From the NCBI GenBank assembly GCA_030620095.1, contig JAUTXW010001314.1, positions 711,001 to 775,000 of the forward strand: a stretch of DNA of 64,000 nt. The letters run 5' to 3'. The notes beneath the pieces were generated by a model. That model was not told the DNA's origin. It ran no database searches and was given only the letters and a program-made list of their open reading frames with translations. Below, in pieces: positions 53,280 to 64,000 of this stretch (positions within the stretch are counted from its first letter, which is position 1; the number at the start of each line of letters is the position of its first letter). Origin of the DNA: Kuschelorhynchus macadamiae (taxonomy: Eukaryota > Arthropoda > Insecta > Coleoptera > Curculionidae). Both the position numbers and the translations under genes were made by a program.

Positions 53280-54180
53280 CGAAGTTATTTGACAGCGTTG
53301 CAATTTTCACCGCAAATTATTCTTTATGCGATCAGTCCGTCTTTTTTCCACTCACACAATAACAAATTGATGTTTGATTCTATTTATTTAATTTTTATGA
53401 ATGAAATGCGGGGTCTATTTCTTTTTGACGTCATTGGCGCTAACCAATATGGTATACCATCAGGTAGTAATCACGTCGCTCGGCATGACGGCCGATTCAA
53501 GCAGCGCGACTACCACCTCTGACCGTCGCGACAATTGGAGGGGTCAACAAATCATTTAAAAGCAGCAGCGTTAATTCGCCACTCTCGAGTCGGTGGAGTT
53601 CCACAGGCTCGAAGGCTATGGTCGACAACACGGCTCCGAGGCAACTTTTACTGGGACCTAATAGGGTGACCAGCCAGTGTCATCTCCCCACTACCCTCAG
53701 CTGTCGCGACGCACTGCCATACCGCCAGGATGTATATAGATATAGGAACATATAGGACCAGGATCGAGGCCCGTATGGCGGACTGGTCGTTACCGGCATG
53801 TCTTTTAAACATACGTTTACACTGACATGCCACAACTAGACTCGACAGACATTCGAAAGTGCCCATATTAATAGTTCTTGGTAAGTAACCTGGTAAGGTA
53901 TCGCAGTGTAACTATCCCACACCAGACCGCGCATCCTGCGTATGCGCATTATTGAGTGGGAACCAGCGTTGGCTCTGTATTGTCGTACTACCGTTCTTCA
54001 GAGAGTTTACCGTAATGTTATATCCGATCTTAATTCCGTCTCGACCTCCGTCGTTAGGTAACCGCTTATCACCGTCTCTTTCTAATGCAGACGTTCTCAC
54101 TCCCACTCATCAGGGTTTTCATTTTATTTTGTTACGGCTTAGGTTATATTGTGATTTGATTGTGTATTGAGCTAATTAAA
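53280..54180. other. GC-rich island of unknown nature
   Basis: Composition changes sharply to GC-rich with many CpGs (for example CACGTCGCTCGGCATGACGG near 53472, and CGACCGTCGCGACAATTGG-like sequence near 53520). It fades back to AT-rich after about 54120. Frames on both strands (53289-53522 plus, 53866-53648 minus, 54106-53912 minus) have no recognisable motif. It could be the UTR of an unrecognised retroelement, a captured foreign segment or an unidentified gene's 5' end. Confidence 0.4.
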
Positions 54181-56306
54181 GCTAGCACAAACATTATGCA
54201 CAATGTAAATAAAGCAAGAATGCAGATACGAATGAAATGTAGGACATTCGTTTGATGCAAGCAGGGTTCGGGCTTATCCAATGCCGGTTAAAATTTTCAA
54301 AAACTAAATTCTGTTTTAGTGCATTTGCAGTTTGGGATTTGCATTTTCTCCGTGAAAGCGCGGGGTAGTGAAATACGTAGTAGCGATTAAATAAATTATT
54401 TTATGAAATTAATTTATTATAAATTAATTTTTTAGCTTTTTTACATCAGTCAAAAAAAAAAAAAAAGATCTAACCTGCCATAATCAAGGCCATGTAATTG
54501 TGTTTTAAATATCTCGCTGCGTTTTTGGATAGCCTTTACTTTTTTCGCGTTACTGTAAGGCTGGAATTATTACAGTGCTGTTAAAGTTCCTGTTTAAGTT
54601 ATCTCACCCTTAAATGGAAAAATGAAATTATTAATCTTTTGTTAGGCCTAACAGGAGCTCAAATAGAAGCTAACATGTCACTGAAGCTAACAATAGGGTA
54701 AACTAACAAATGTTTTTTGCAATTACTGAAAGGAGCGTAGCCGTGACCTTCGCAAGAAAAGGTGTTGTTTTCGGTTTTCAGTGGCGTATCCAATTTGATT
54801 TTTACTTTGAAATTTAGAAAGGAAGTTGAAAATTTGTGACCCCAAACTTTTGAGGAAGTGGTATGATTAAGGTAAGGACTAAATTAGACAAGCCGATAAA
54901 TGTGATACGTTATTTCGGCAGTCAATTTAACGTTTTCACGATGAATTGGTAATTGATGAAAAACTGAAATTAATATTTTTGTAGTAACCCAGGTCCCGCA
55001 GGGTATTTACGTTCTAAAAAAAGGCCGGAAACCCACTAGAGATTTAAATAAATTAATTTAAAAAAGTAATAATAATAAATAAATAATATTGAATAAATTT
55101 GAAAAGTCAGAAATTAAACTTAAATTGTAAAAATTTAAGTCTCGAATAGTTGATTAAACCTTCGCATCCGCTTTAAAATAAGCTCCCGACAAATTTAACG
55201 GGGGGCGGTGCTAAACGGTCGAAGCGTGTACCTCTCTCGGGGATACGAAGGGGAACCATCTCAAGAAGCTGCTGGTACGAAACGATTTCTATATATGGCA
55301 ACGAAGCAGGCGACCTACGCTTTTAACTAGGCAAGGAAGAGGAAAATAATGAGAAAATTGCCTATAAAATAAACTGTAAGCTCTAGCTTATGAAGTCTTT
55401 GACTCCAACCATTTGCAGGCCGTCATAATGGCGAAATGTTTACCGAAATTTTTGAAGAATTTAAATAATTAAAATGAAACCTTACCGATTGAAAAGTACT
55501 ATTCAAAAGTAAATTTTTAATTTATTAACGGGTTCCATTGTCTGGTATTCGCCGTGTGTACGTGAGAAAACGTACGATTAGTGATTAAGGCCTCTTTGTG
55601 ATGTGTTACTAACTCAACAGAAATTAAGGATTATTTAAATTACCAAAAACGATTGACTCAGGGAAGTAAGTAACCTATTGACTAAACTTTTGTAGTGCAA
55701 TGTTAAACCGAATAAGAAAGGCAGGTAATTATTGATCGTAAAAAAAGATTCAGTTCAACTTAACTAATAGAAAAAAAACAAAAATGTGTTTAAATTAATA
55801 GACCAAGTACCGCCCGATATGTTACCCTCAGCCGTATAGACTCCAACGTAAACACGGGTTACCTAGTGACCTAATTCTCAATGAAAGTGGCACGCAGTAA
55901 ATTTTTTCTTGGATAAGATAAAGTAAATAAAATGTGTAGGGTTTTCGAAATTTTACCTGGACTAGACAGTCTGGAGCCGAAGGCAATTAAAAAAATAATA
56001 TAGTGCGAGTGCAAGACAAACAAGTTGATTTAAAAAGAAAGTATTTTATTTGATAATACACATTTTAAGAAACTGGGTTTAATATAAATAATTTTGTTTT
56101 ATATATTATGAAACTTACAGAAAGTCAAGCTCCCCTTGTTTAATTTAATATAATAATAGTATGAAAACAATTACATGAATAGCTCGGAACTTTACATTAA
56201 ATTAATGTATTAAAGTTTAGCAATATACGCCTAGAAATAAGAAGTGTAGTTTGTAAGAAAAGTAAAAGTACAAAAATAGGATAGGAAAGCAGGATATAGT
56301 CAAAAG
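54181..56306. other. Intergenic with patches of higher GC
   Basis: No gene recognised. A perfect 12-bp palindrome GTTAGGCCTAAC lies near 54642-54653. GC-richer patches lie near 55195-55330 and 55805-55900, but no frame in them carries a motif. It may be decayed transposon sequence. Confidence 0.4.
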
Positions 56307-58572
56307 CAGTGTTATCGTGCGGGTCATACGATTTATCAACGACAAACTTTTTAAGTTTGTTTTTTTTATTACGTGTAATTATATCGGCATAAAATCCGGA
56401 AGATAAATTAGATAGACATATGATATTTTCATATGAAAAAAGAGGATAAACATATAAATACTAGCAGTTGCAAAAATCTTTGAGCGATGTCACTTAAAAG
56501 TCAGATTGACAAGTCAGTGACAAAATGAGTAATAGAAAACAATTTTCGGGTTTTTTGCATCCACAAGCGAAAAAAATGGTATTAAATGTAATAAAATACT
56601 ACGAAAATGAAAATTTACCGGCCAATATCCAGGAGACAGTAGCAAAAGCTCTGGGAATCGGTATAAGGACTGAATGAGGAAAATTGTGCATGTAAAAAAG
56701 CATAATTTACTACCGAAGAAGATTAAGAAATGTACACGAAAAAATCCAAAGAAGGAAGACTTAAGTGACAATGTAAAAATGGATGATCGTAATGCAATTT
56801 AAGATTTATACACATCAAAAACTAATACAACCCTTCAAGTTTTAATAGAAGCTTTAAAAAATCGGGGCATACTGGAAATTGGACTAAAATCGTTGTCAAA
56901 ATTAATAAAAATGTTGGGTTTTCGATATAAAAAGGACTGTAATCGAAGATTTTTATGCGAGTTACCACATACAGCAAGTCAGCGTATCCAGTTTTTAAAT
57001 AAATACACGGAAAATGTTAATTCAAAATTTAGAAAAGTGGTATTTTTAGACGAGACTTGGATATTTTCTAATGGAAGTGGTTCGAAATCTTAGCAGGACG
57101 AGTCTGTAAGAAGTGTCAAGAGAAAAAAGGGATGTGGGACGGGAAAACGGTTCATCATTTTACATGCAGGTTCTTCAACAGGATTTCTCCCAGGTGCAAG
57201 TTTATTGTTTTCTTCAACATCTGAAAGTATGGACTACCGTGATAATATGAACTGGGAACTGTTTGAAACGTGGTTAAAAGAACAACTGATTCCAAATTTA
57301 GATGCTCAATCTTTAAGCAGTCTGGACAATGGATCTTATTATTCAAGAATCTTAAATAAACAACCTACTTCATCCTGGAAGAAAAGTGATCATGGCTAAT
57401 AAAACAAAAACAAAATCCTTTACCCAATATGCTGAAACTAGAACTTCTTTTAATGGCAAAATCTATTAAAAAACCAACAACATATGCCGTAGATGAAATA
57501 TTACGGGAAAATGGACATGAGATTTTACGACTGCCGCCATACCATTGCCAGTTTAACGCAATAGAATTAATATGGGCTGGGGCAAAATCATGTTACGAAA
57601 AACACGTGAACGATGGTCTTACATCAGATGAAGTGCAAATTGTTTGGCGAGATCCATTAAATTGTATTACGCCGGAGTACTGGAAGAAATCTGTAGAACA
57701 TACGGAGAAATTAATATGAGATTGGTGGAATCGAGAACGAGTTCTAGATATCGAAATAGCACCAATGATCATTGCTCCATTTGAGGACGACTCAGAAGAT
57801 GAGGACTTTAAGTGATGATGATATCTTTCAATCTATAATACTAAAAAATTATATTAGCCTTTGACGTGTATAAATCATAAATTGCATTATGAATATCCAT
57901 TTTTGCATTGTAACTGAAGTCTTTTGCCTTTGGATTTTTTTGTGTACATTTCTTAATCTTCTTCGAAAGTAAATTATGTTTTTTTCTCATGCACAAGTTT
58001 CTGTACATTCCTTATACCGATTCTCAGAGCTTTTGCCACTGGCTCCTGGTTATTAGCCAGTGAACTTTAATTTAAAAATTTCACCATTTTTTTGCTTACT
58101 TTTTTAGTACATTTGCAATTTTGTAGGCAATAAATAAATAATTATAGAATATTTGTTCCAATTTTAAAGCGTGTTTACAATAAGTAATTTTTTTTATTAA
58201 TTATAAGGCAAAATTTGATATATTAAAATCGGTAAAACCGCTTTACCAGACACTCGGAGCTAACGAAAAATACAAAATAAAATGAGATGAAGAAATCGGA
58301 TAAGTAGTTTTTTAGCTATGCCGCGAACAGACAGGCTGACGGACAGACATACCTACAGACAGACGGAATTGAAAAAACATGTTTTCCGGCATCTAGGGAC
58401 CCTTAAACGTAAAGATCTGAAAAAAATCTTACGAGGGAAGTAATAACTAATTATTTTGGGTTTTTAACAAAAGTGTATATTTTTGCAAAATAAAATTTTT
58501 TTGTTATCACAATACAAAAAAAAACAAGTTTTCTTTGCACAGGGGTGGCCCGCATTTAAATAGATGACACTG
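56307..58572 (+). mobile_element. Decayed IS630/Tc1-type DDE transposon
   Basis: The left end CAGTGTTATC and the right end (read inward) CAGTGTCATC match at 9 of 10 positions, and a TGCGGGYCA word follows in both. No convincing target duplication was seen. Inside lies a broken transposase on the plus strand. Sequence at 58310-58440 with a run of GACAGAC-like words resembles a separate dispersed repeat that may have inserted near the right end. Confidence 0.6.
56525..57815 (+). pseudogene. Broken DDE transposase
   Basis: It starts MSNRKQFSGFLHPQAKKMVL with a helix-turn-helix-like N-terminus and ends FEDDSEDEDFK before TGA. Catalytic blocks can be read in different frames: VVFLDETWIFSNG (about 57037-57075, first Asp), SLDNGSYYS (about 57319-57345, second Asp) and HCQFNAIELIW (about 57544-57575, Glu). 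Between them are FIILHAGSSTGFLPGA and PPTSSWKKSDH-like stretches typical of this insect transposase group. Several stops and frameshifts make it non-functional. Confidence 0.75.
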
Positions 58573-60350
58573 TATAAGTGGTTAGATTTTAGGTCAAGCG
58601 GGGCTCATAATTTTTGGTGATTGTTAAAAACTCTCACTTTTATTAAGTAGCTGTATAAACAGAACATATCCTGATTGTTCCACTGATTCGAACCGCCTTC
58701 CGACTTTATTAAGGCGCTTGCCATTTTGTGTATTTTTGTTTTTGCCAACCAAAAAAATTTCACCAAATACAGATTTAGCGAATTTTCTTATTTAGTCCCT
58801 CGGCATTTAATATACAAAATAATATTAAGTGGCTATCTTAATAATATTGCATAATATAATAAAAAAAAACTATTTTCTTTCTGTATATTTGTAAATAGCC
58901 CATCGAGATTTAATAGCTCGATAAAAGAATCACACAACATTTTGGTATTCATTGTGTTTTCTGATTTGATTCATAATGTTGGTGACCTTTGGTCCCGCAC
59001 GATAAGACCGCATTCGAGTATACCACATTTTTAACTTTAGATTTTATTTAGATATATGTTCTTCCTAACAGACCTTTTGTATAAATGCTCCTATATTTAT
59101 TCAGGAGTTTAAGTTTAATAGTATGATTATAAACTAATGTGGCATTTTTTACCATCTGTACAAAAAAACCAACAGAGAAAGAACGCATTCTGAGTGATGA
59201 AATAGAAGTTATAGTGGCTAGTTTACTCTAAGAAATATACTTGCATATAATTTAACAGCGATACCTAGACGAACCGATGGAAACACTGGCATCTCTAGCT
59301 ATATTTAAACCTAAACTATAAAATGCGAGCGATTTAATATTTTCTTGTTTATTTCTTTTCGAATGTCCCTTTTTATAAGTTTATTTGAATTTAATAAATA
59401 AAATTTAATGATCTCTTTGAATAAGCAGGATGATTATTTTCATTTTAACTATGAAATTACAATAATATTCAATATTAGCATAAATCATAATGTCAATAAA
59501 ACTGAAGAGAGGAAATTGCAATTACATGATTTTTTATTAAAGTAGCTCAAAATATGCTTTATTGTCTTTGAAACGAATAATTGTTGACAAAGTTAAAAAA
59601 TTAGTACATTTAAGAATAAATAAAATTAATCCAAATTAATCTCACAAAAAAAACATGAAAATAATGTAAAACAAAGTAAGAACAAAACAAATACTATATG
59701 ACGAATATAAAACTTAAAATTGCATAAATGCAACAAAAACACAAATTTTTATGAAAACAAAAAGGAGAACAGATACGAAATAAACTCAAGTTACTTTTTC
59801 TTAAAAGGGAGTAAATCCTTACTTTATGTTCTTTAACAGGCACAATATTGGATGATTTTATATTTAGTGTATTTCTTCTATGTTCGCAAAGTGGTCTGCA
59901 GAGCAACCCAGATTGATTTTAGATGTAACAGGATTTTAACGTTTGCTGCCATAGTTGTCAATCTACTTACTTTCACCACCTACCGACATAGTGCATGAGG
60001 AGTGAGGGGAAAGAAGGATGAAAGGCTCTGCTGCGCAACTACATTTTTAAATGGAACAAGTCCAAGACTGTCCCGAGTAATCTGGGAACATAAAAGGAAT
60101 ATACTAATTGTAGGAACTACGAGTATAACAAGTGATGTAAAATAAATTTGGTGGGATATTTTTAATGCATCAGACAAAACTAGGCCTACAAACGAGAAAA
60201 AAATTTTTTAATAAGCAATAATTTTGATATATTTTAATGTCATTTTTGACAAATTTTAGGTAAAATACAGTCTTTAGGGAAAATCAAAATGTGGCCTCAT
60301 GGCGCGCTTATATAGTTTTTAGAAAAGGATGGAATGATCTAGGAAATTCT
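58573..60350. other. Intergenic, one weak hydrophobic frame
   Basis: AT-rich without firm genes. A minus-strand frame near 60180-59980 follows an AG acceptor-like site and holds one hydrophobic segment (YFTSLVILVVPTISIFLLC). I could not assign it to a family with confidence, and its downstream part has no expected continuation. Confidence 0.35.
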
Positions 60351-60351
60351 A

Positions 60352-60650
60352 GAATAATGTAAATACTACAGGGTGAAAAGATTTAAGCTTAACAGAACTT
60401 TCGTGAACCATTTTTGACACTATCATAGTCGTTACGTGGATAAAAATTAAGGTAAGTCTAATTCACTAAAATAAGAAATTATAAATAAATTCACCTAAGA
60501 CTTAATAAATCTCTAGGAGAATAATGTAAATACTACAGGGTGAAAAGATTTAAGCTTAACAGAACTTTCGTGAACGATAGTCGTTACATGGATAACTCTA
60601 AAATAAGAAATTATAAATAAATTCACCTAAGACTTAATAAATCTATAACT
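60352..60650. repeat. Tandem duplication with an internal deletion
   Basis: The block GAATAATGTAAATACTACAG, GGTGAAAAGATTTAAGCTTA, then ACAGAACTTTCGTGAAC begins near 60351 and again near 60519. Each is followed by AGTCGTTAC.TGGATAA and AAATAAGAAATTATAAATAA up to ACTTAATAAATCT. The second copy lacks two short internal stretches. Period about 168 bp. Confidence 0.75.
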
Positions 60651-61415
60651 CGTGCTAAATTCGCAACATTATATTTATTTCTGCAGAAGTCTACATAACA
60701 AAAAAAAATGTCTGGGAATATGTGTGTTGTGTATAATTGCAAAAATAGTTACAAAAATCACTTGTCAGACTATAAATATACTTGGATTCTTTATTATTTT
60801 TTTTTTATTAATTTTTCAGGCAAGTTGTGCCTTATTTCAACATATAGCAGTTACTTTTAATTTTAATTTTTGCTCAGGAGTGTGGCATTTTTAGTATTAA
60901 TGCAAATCTCAAATATTTTAATTAATCTAAAAGTTATTTATACTTAGGTATCAGAAGCCTCTGTAGTTATTATGTTTTTTGTTTCCGTTTTCGTTGTAAA
61001 AGTGGTTAAATTTAGGTATTTTTTGTAATCTCTAGAAAACATTATCTTTTAATTTTTTGAAAAAAAAAAATATGTATGACAATAATAACATTTATTAAAA
61101 AAAATCGTAATACCATGTTTCTTTACTTTCCATTTACGCAAAAGCGCTTATTTTTATTTAACGATTTGGGACATAAAAGAACATAATATAACAAAATTTC
61201 ATAAGAAGGCACTCATAATATAAATGTTTGTCTTAACATTTGTTCCTAATAGTTTATTTTTATGTCGAAATATAAATTTCTAAAACATTTTGATGAGCTT
61301 ATTGACTGAAATTCATATGGTAAAGCTGCTCTATTAGTTTGGCATAAAATTTGTCGAAATTTATAGCATTAAAAACCAAAATATCAGCATTAAAAGGCTA
61401 AACCATTTTATCCTC
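60651..61415. other. Intergenic, nothing recognised
   Basis: AT-rich, with no motif-bearing frame or clear repeat. Confidence 0.4.
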
Positions 61416-61765
61416 CTATAGAAATAACGGATGAAACTTGTTTCGAGCGGACCAGATGGCGTCACTGCAACAACGCCCGTTCACACTAAACTGACGGAAA
61501 TAAATCGCCGATGTAACTATCCTGCGTAGTTTAGGATTCTTGACAGGTTTCTGGTGGAATGTCTTGTAACAAAGTTGGTAACGCAGCCTGCAGGAAATCA
61601 AACTTCAACGTCACAGATTCTAGGATAAAAATTTGTGAAATGTTAGGTTATCTGTTTTCTTTAGTAGGAGATTGTGATTAATTGCTGATGTAACATTTTT
61701 TCACAAATTATCGTAAATTGGACTTCCTGCTAAACTTCCGTAAAGGCACCCTAAACCAGAGAATC
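61416..61765 (+). promoter_or_regulatory. Putative promoter and 5' UTR of the cysteinyl-tRNA synthetase gene
   Basis: Composition becomes more balanced about 350 bp before the start codon (GAGCGGACCAGATGGCGTCA near 61446, with CpGs to about 61620). No TATA box is obvious. The same reading frame is open back to a TTG at 61718, but the first ATG is at 61766 and matches the known N-terminus. Confidence 0.4.
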
Positions 61766-61944
61766 ATGTCTAAAAGAGTACAGCCCCCTTGGACTCATCC
61801 TTCGCAGGATCGGCAACCTGTTTTAAAACTTTATAACAGTTTAACTAGGCAAAAAGAAATATTTGTTCCTTTATCTGGAAAGAAAGTCAATTGGTATAGT
61901 TGTGGGCCCACCGTATACGATGCTTCGCATATGGGACATGCAAG
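61766..61944 (+). CDS. CysRS: Cysteinyl-tRNA synthetase exon 1 (residues 1-60)
   Basis: Start ATG 61766-61768, donor GTAATA from 61945. It ends in phase 2 within the Arg after HMGHA. It contains the ATP-binding HIGH-type signature. Confidence 0.95.
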
Positions 61945-62363
61945 GTAATAATAATTATTGGTCTAAACTGATGTCTAAAGCTTTACTATACTAAACACAA
62001 ATAAGACTGTAGTAGTCTCTTTTATTATTTTCTATTTTTTTCTAAACGTAGTATTTCTTTAATCTCTAGTTTCTCTAATTTTTAAATATTTTATAGGTCA
62101 TATATCACTTTTGATATACTTCGACGGGTTCTCACTGATTACTTTAACTATGATATACTTTATGTCATGAATATTACGGACATTGATGATAAGATTATAA
62201 AGAGAGCAAGGCAGTATTATTTATTTGAAAAATATGCCTTGGAGAAAAAGAATTTGCAGACTGTTGTAGATGATGCCGGAGATGTATTAAAAAATTTGAC
62301 AATAAAGGCCAAAAAGAATACTGATCCAGATAAGGCACCCATGTATGAGAAAATTTTAAACAG
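61766..62363 (+). CDS. CysRS: Cytosolic cysteinyl-tRNA synthetase, first two exons (gene continues beyond the window)
   Basis: Exon 1 is 61766-61944 and exon 2 is 62097-62363, joined through a split Arg codon. 148 complete residues are visible. The enzyme charges tRNA-Cys with cysteine using ATP. Seen here: MSKRVQP start, LYNSLTRQKEIFVPLSG, WYSCGPTVYDASHMGHAR with the zinc-ligand Cys46 and the HIGH-type motif HMGH (55-58), SYISFDILRRVLTDYF and VMNITDIDDKII. Then comes the eukaryotic insertion (NTDPDKAPMYEKIL). The KMSKS loop and anticodon-binding domain must lie beyond position 64000. The starting ATG is chosen over the upstream TTG because MSKRVQP is the family N-terminus. Confidence 0.95.
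62097..62363 (+). CDS. CysRS: Cysteinyl-tRNA synthetase exon 2 (residues 60-149)
   Basis: Acceptor TTATAG at 62095-62096, donor GTAGGT from 62364. Phase 2 in and out. It carries NITDIDDKII, part of the cysteine-activating fold, and the start of the eukaryote-specific insertion. Confidence 0.95.
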
Positions 62364-63283
62364 GTAGGTTCTAATGCTATAACGAGTTTTTTTTAGTTTT
62401 CAATTTTCTAGCAACAATTGAAATACATTTGAAAATAGATCAGTGTGCGAACATTTTATAAAAAACTGCAAATGAGACCTTCAAATCTATAAGTTCTGGA
62501 GCCCACAACTAAAATATGTATTGGTCGCTGCTCATCTAATAAACTAACACATGATTAATTGTGACATTCTGATACTGCTTCTAGATTTTTATACTCTGAG
62601 TCGTCGGTGTCTTAGTGGTAGTAAAGGGAAATTGCAAGAAATATGTGCAAACTGATCACTGCACCTCATATCTTGGGTACTGAATCATTTTAAAAAGAAA
62701 AGTCCAATCAAGTTTCTGCTGTAGACATTAAAAAATGTAATTTAAGTTATAAACATTGTAAATTTTTTATTGGATTCCTTATTGTGCAGGGTGTTTCAAT
62801 TACTTCTGCAACTTTTTAAACTTAAATGCGTATTATTATGGCCTTAGTTGCTGATTTTTTTAAACTACTCATGTGTGGTATCAAATTACATTTTTAAATG
62901 TGTTTAGATTATTTTTTGCTTTTAGATTGATAAACAAAAATCTTTGGCTTTTTTGCAACTGAATAAAAACACTTTATATATAAAAAAATTTAAATATTTA
63001 TAAAATGTTTTATTAAATATTTAATAAGTTAGATATTTTAATTCGGTTTGTTTGTCTATCAAATTACACTTTAAAAAAATTACTGATCTATACTTAATTA
63101 TTAGAATTTTTTAATATATTTTTTAGCATGGAACAAATTTACTAACCTTTATAAACAAAATCCGAGACGGGAAGTATTAAATTATTGCACAAATCAATTT
63201 TTTTATGTAAGATATGTTTTGCTTCCTAGCATCGTTATTATTAAACCATCAAATCTGACTGTTTAACCTAAGATAGGTAGCAT

Positions 63284-63351
<68 letters not shown>

Positions 63352-64000
63352 ATAGGTTGCGTCCTATAGATTTAATCTAATGTTCGACAAGTGATTTTTT
63401 TTAACAATTTTTTATTTAATATTAAATTTGAGAACTGTATTTTGGAAATATATAAAAATAATATACATACAATGTATTGGCATCTGCAATAATCAATTTT
63501 CTTCTTTTTTTTTTAATATTTCTTTCAGGATGCATGGGAAGATTGACTTAAGGCAATTCTAGAAAATCTCTGAATTAAATCAAAGAATACAAAAATAACC
63601 TGTAGTGAATATGACAAGTTAGATTTTCTTCTAACAGCACGACCTATCATGGGTTAATATAGATAGGTACACTTTTTTACATTATCTCAAAAATAAAAGT
63701 TCTAACTAAAACACAAAATCTGGGTCTTGTTGAGCATAAGTATTTCGAATTTTGCGTTTTTTGCCGATTTAATTTTTTTTTATTGTTTTTTGTCTTTTTT
63801 AAATTCAAAAATAAAAATGAGGTTTTGTATGTTTTTTTAACTTTAATAGCTGTTCTTTGATTATAATAGAATCGGGAGTAATTGTAGTAAGATCTCTGGC
63901 TTTGAATTTCTCTCATTTATTTCTTTTGTCCTTCCCTCCATTTTTTTATAGGCAGTATTACATAGAAAGAAGAAAAACTACTGATGTTTTCAAAAATCAG
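62364..64000. other. Cysteinyl-tRNA synthetase intron 2 (runs to the window end)
   Basis: No exon that continues the protein is recognised. CAGGGTGTTTCAATTACTTC at about 62789 is a MITE-style end without a partner. A TA microsatellite is listed separately. An AG-preceded frame at 63952-64000 is open to the end but does not match the synthetase. Confidence 0.5.
63286..63348. repeat. TA dinucleotide microsatellite with duplicated flanks
   Basis: About 63 bp of uninterrupted TA. The left flank GATAGGTAGCATCCTATA and the right flank GATAGGTTGCGTCCTATA are near-identical direct repeats, as if the array had grown inside one copy of a duplicated word. Confidence 0.85.

Noticed and set aside
63952..64000. 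AG-preceded open frame at the window end (RQYYIERRKTTDVF) as synthetase exon 3
   Set aside because: It keeps phase with exon 2 but does not resemble the enzyme's next segment. It shares only an AGGCAGTATTA word with exon 2.

Overview
This window looks like a piece of an insect nuclear genome. It is strongly AT-rich, has short exons with canonical GT-AG junctions, and its long introns are packed with transposable elements. A beetle is my best guess from the overall style, but nothing in the window proves the order.

Three host genes are supported. (1) Lobe, the insect orthologue of PRAS40/AKT1S1 (a TORC1 regulator and Akt substrate), lies on the minus strand from about 28.45 kb down to 2.88 kb. 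Nine coding exons fit together with consistent phases and give a protein of about 385 aa. (2) eIF3m (eIF3 subunit M, a PCI-domain protein) lies on the minus strand from 47083 to 29879, with six coding exons whose phases join exactly into 388 aa. (3) The start of a cytosolic cysteinyl-tRNA synthetase gene lies on the plus strand from 61766. Two exons are visible and the rest lies beyond the window. A possible first exon of a THAP-type zinc-finger gene sits at 49636-49700 on the plus strand.

The introns are a retrotransposon archive. Lobe introns hold a Penelope-like element with an inverted partial copy and a 13-bp target duplication (3761-6311), a second Penelope-type GIY-YIG fragment (about 10.24-10.56 kb), a 5'-truncated CR1-type non-LTR element A (10.80-14.00 kb), several degenerate non-LTR fragments, and a nearly intact BEL/Pao LTR retrotransposon (19343-26132). 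eIF3m intron 5 holds a second copy (B) of the same CR1-type family. It is inserted inside an older I-type element, and the target duplication CAAT can be read on both sides. eIF3m intron 4 holds a different CR1-type element (C, with a PHD-like finger in ORF1) and a truncated 3' end of another (E).

The region between eIF3m and the cysteinyl-tRNA synthetase gene (about 47.1-61.7 kb) is gene-poor. It holds a hAT-type MITE with an 8-bp target duplication, a small TA-flanked MITE, an unexplained GC-rich island, a decayed DDE transposon of the IS630/Tc1 kind and several tandem duplications.

I found no CRISPR array, rRNA gene, intact tRNA gene, or dedicated multi-gene system. The interest lies in the insertion histories, the broken catalytic sites and a few unexplained repeats.
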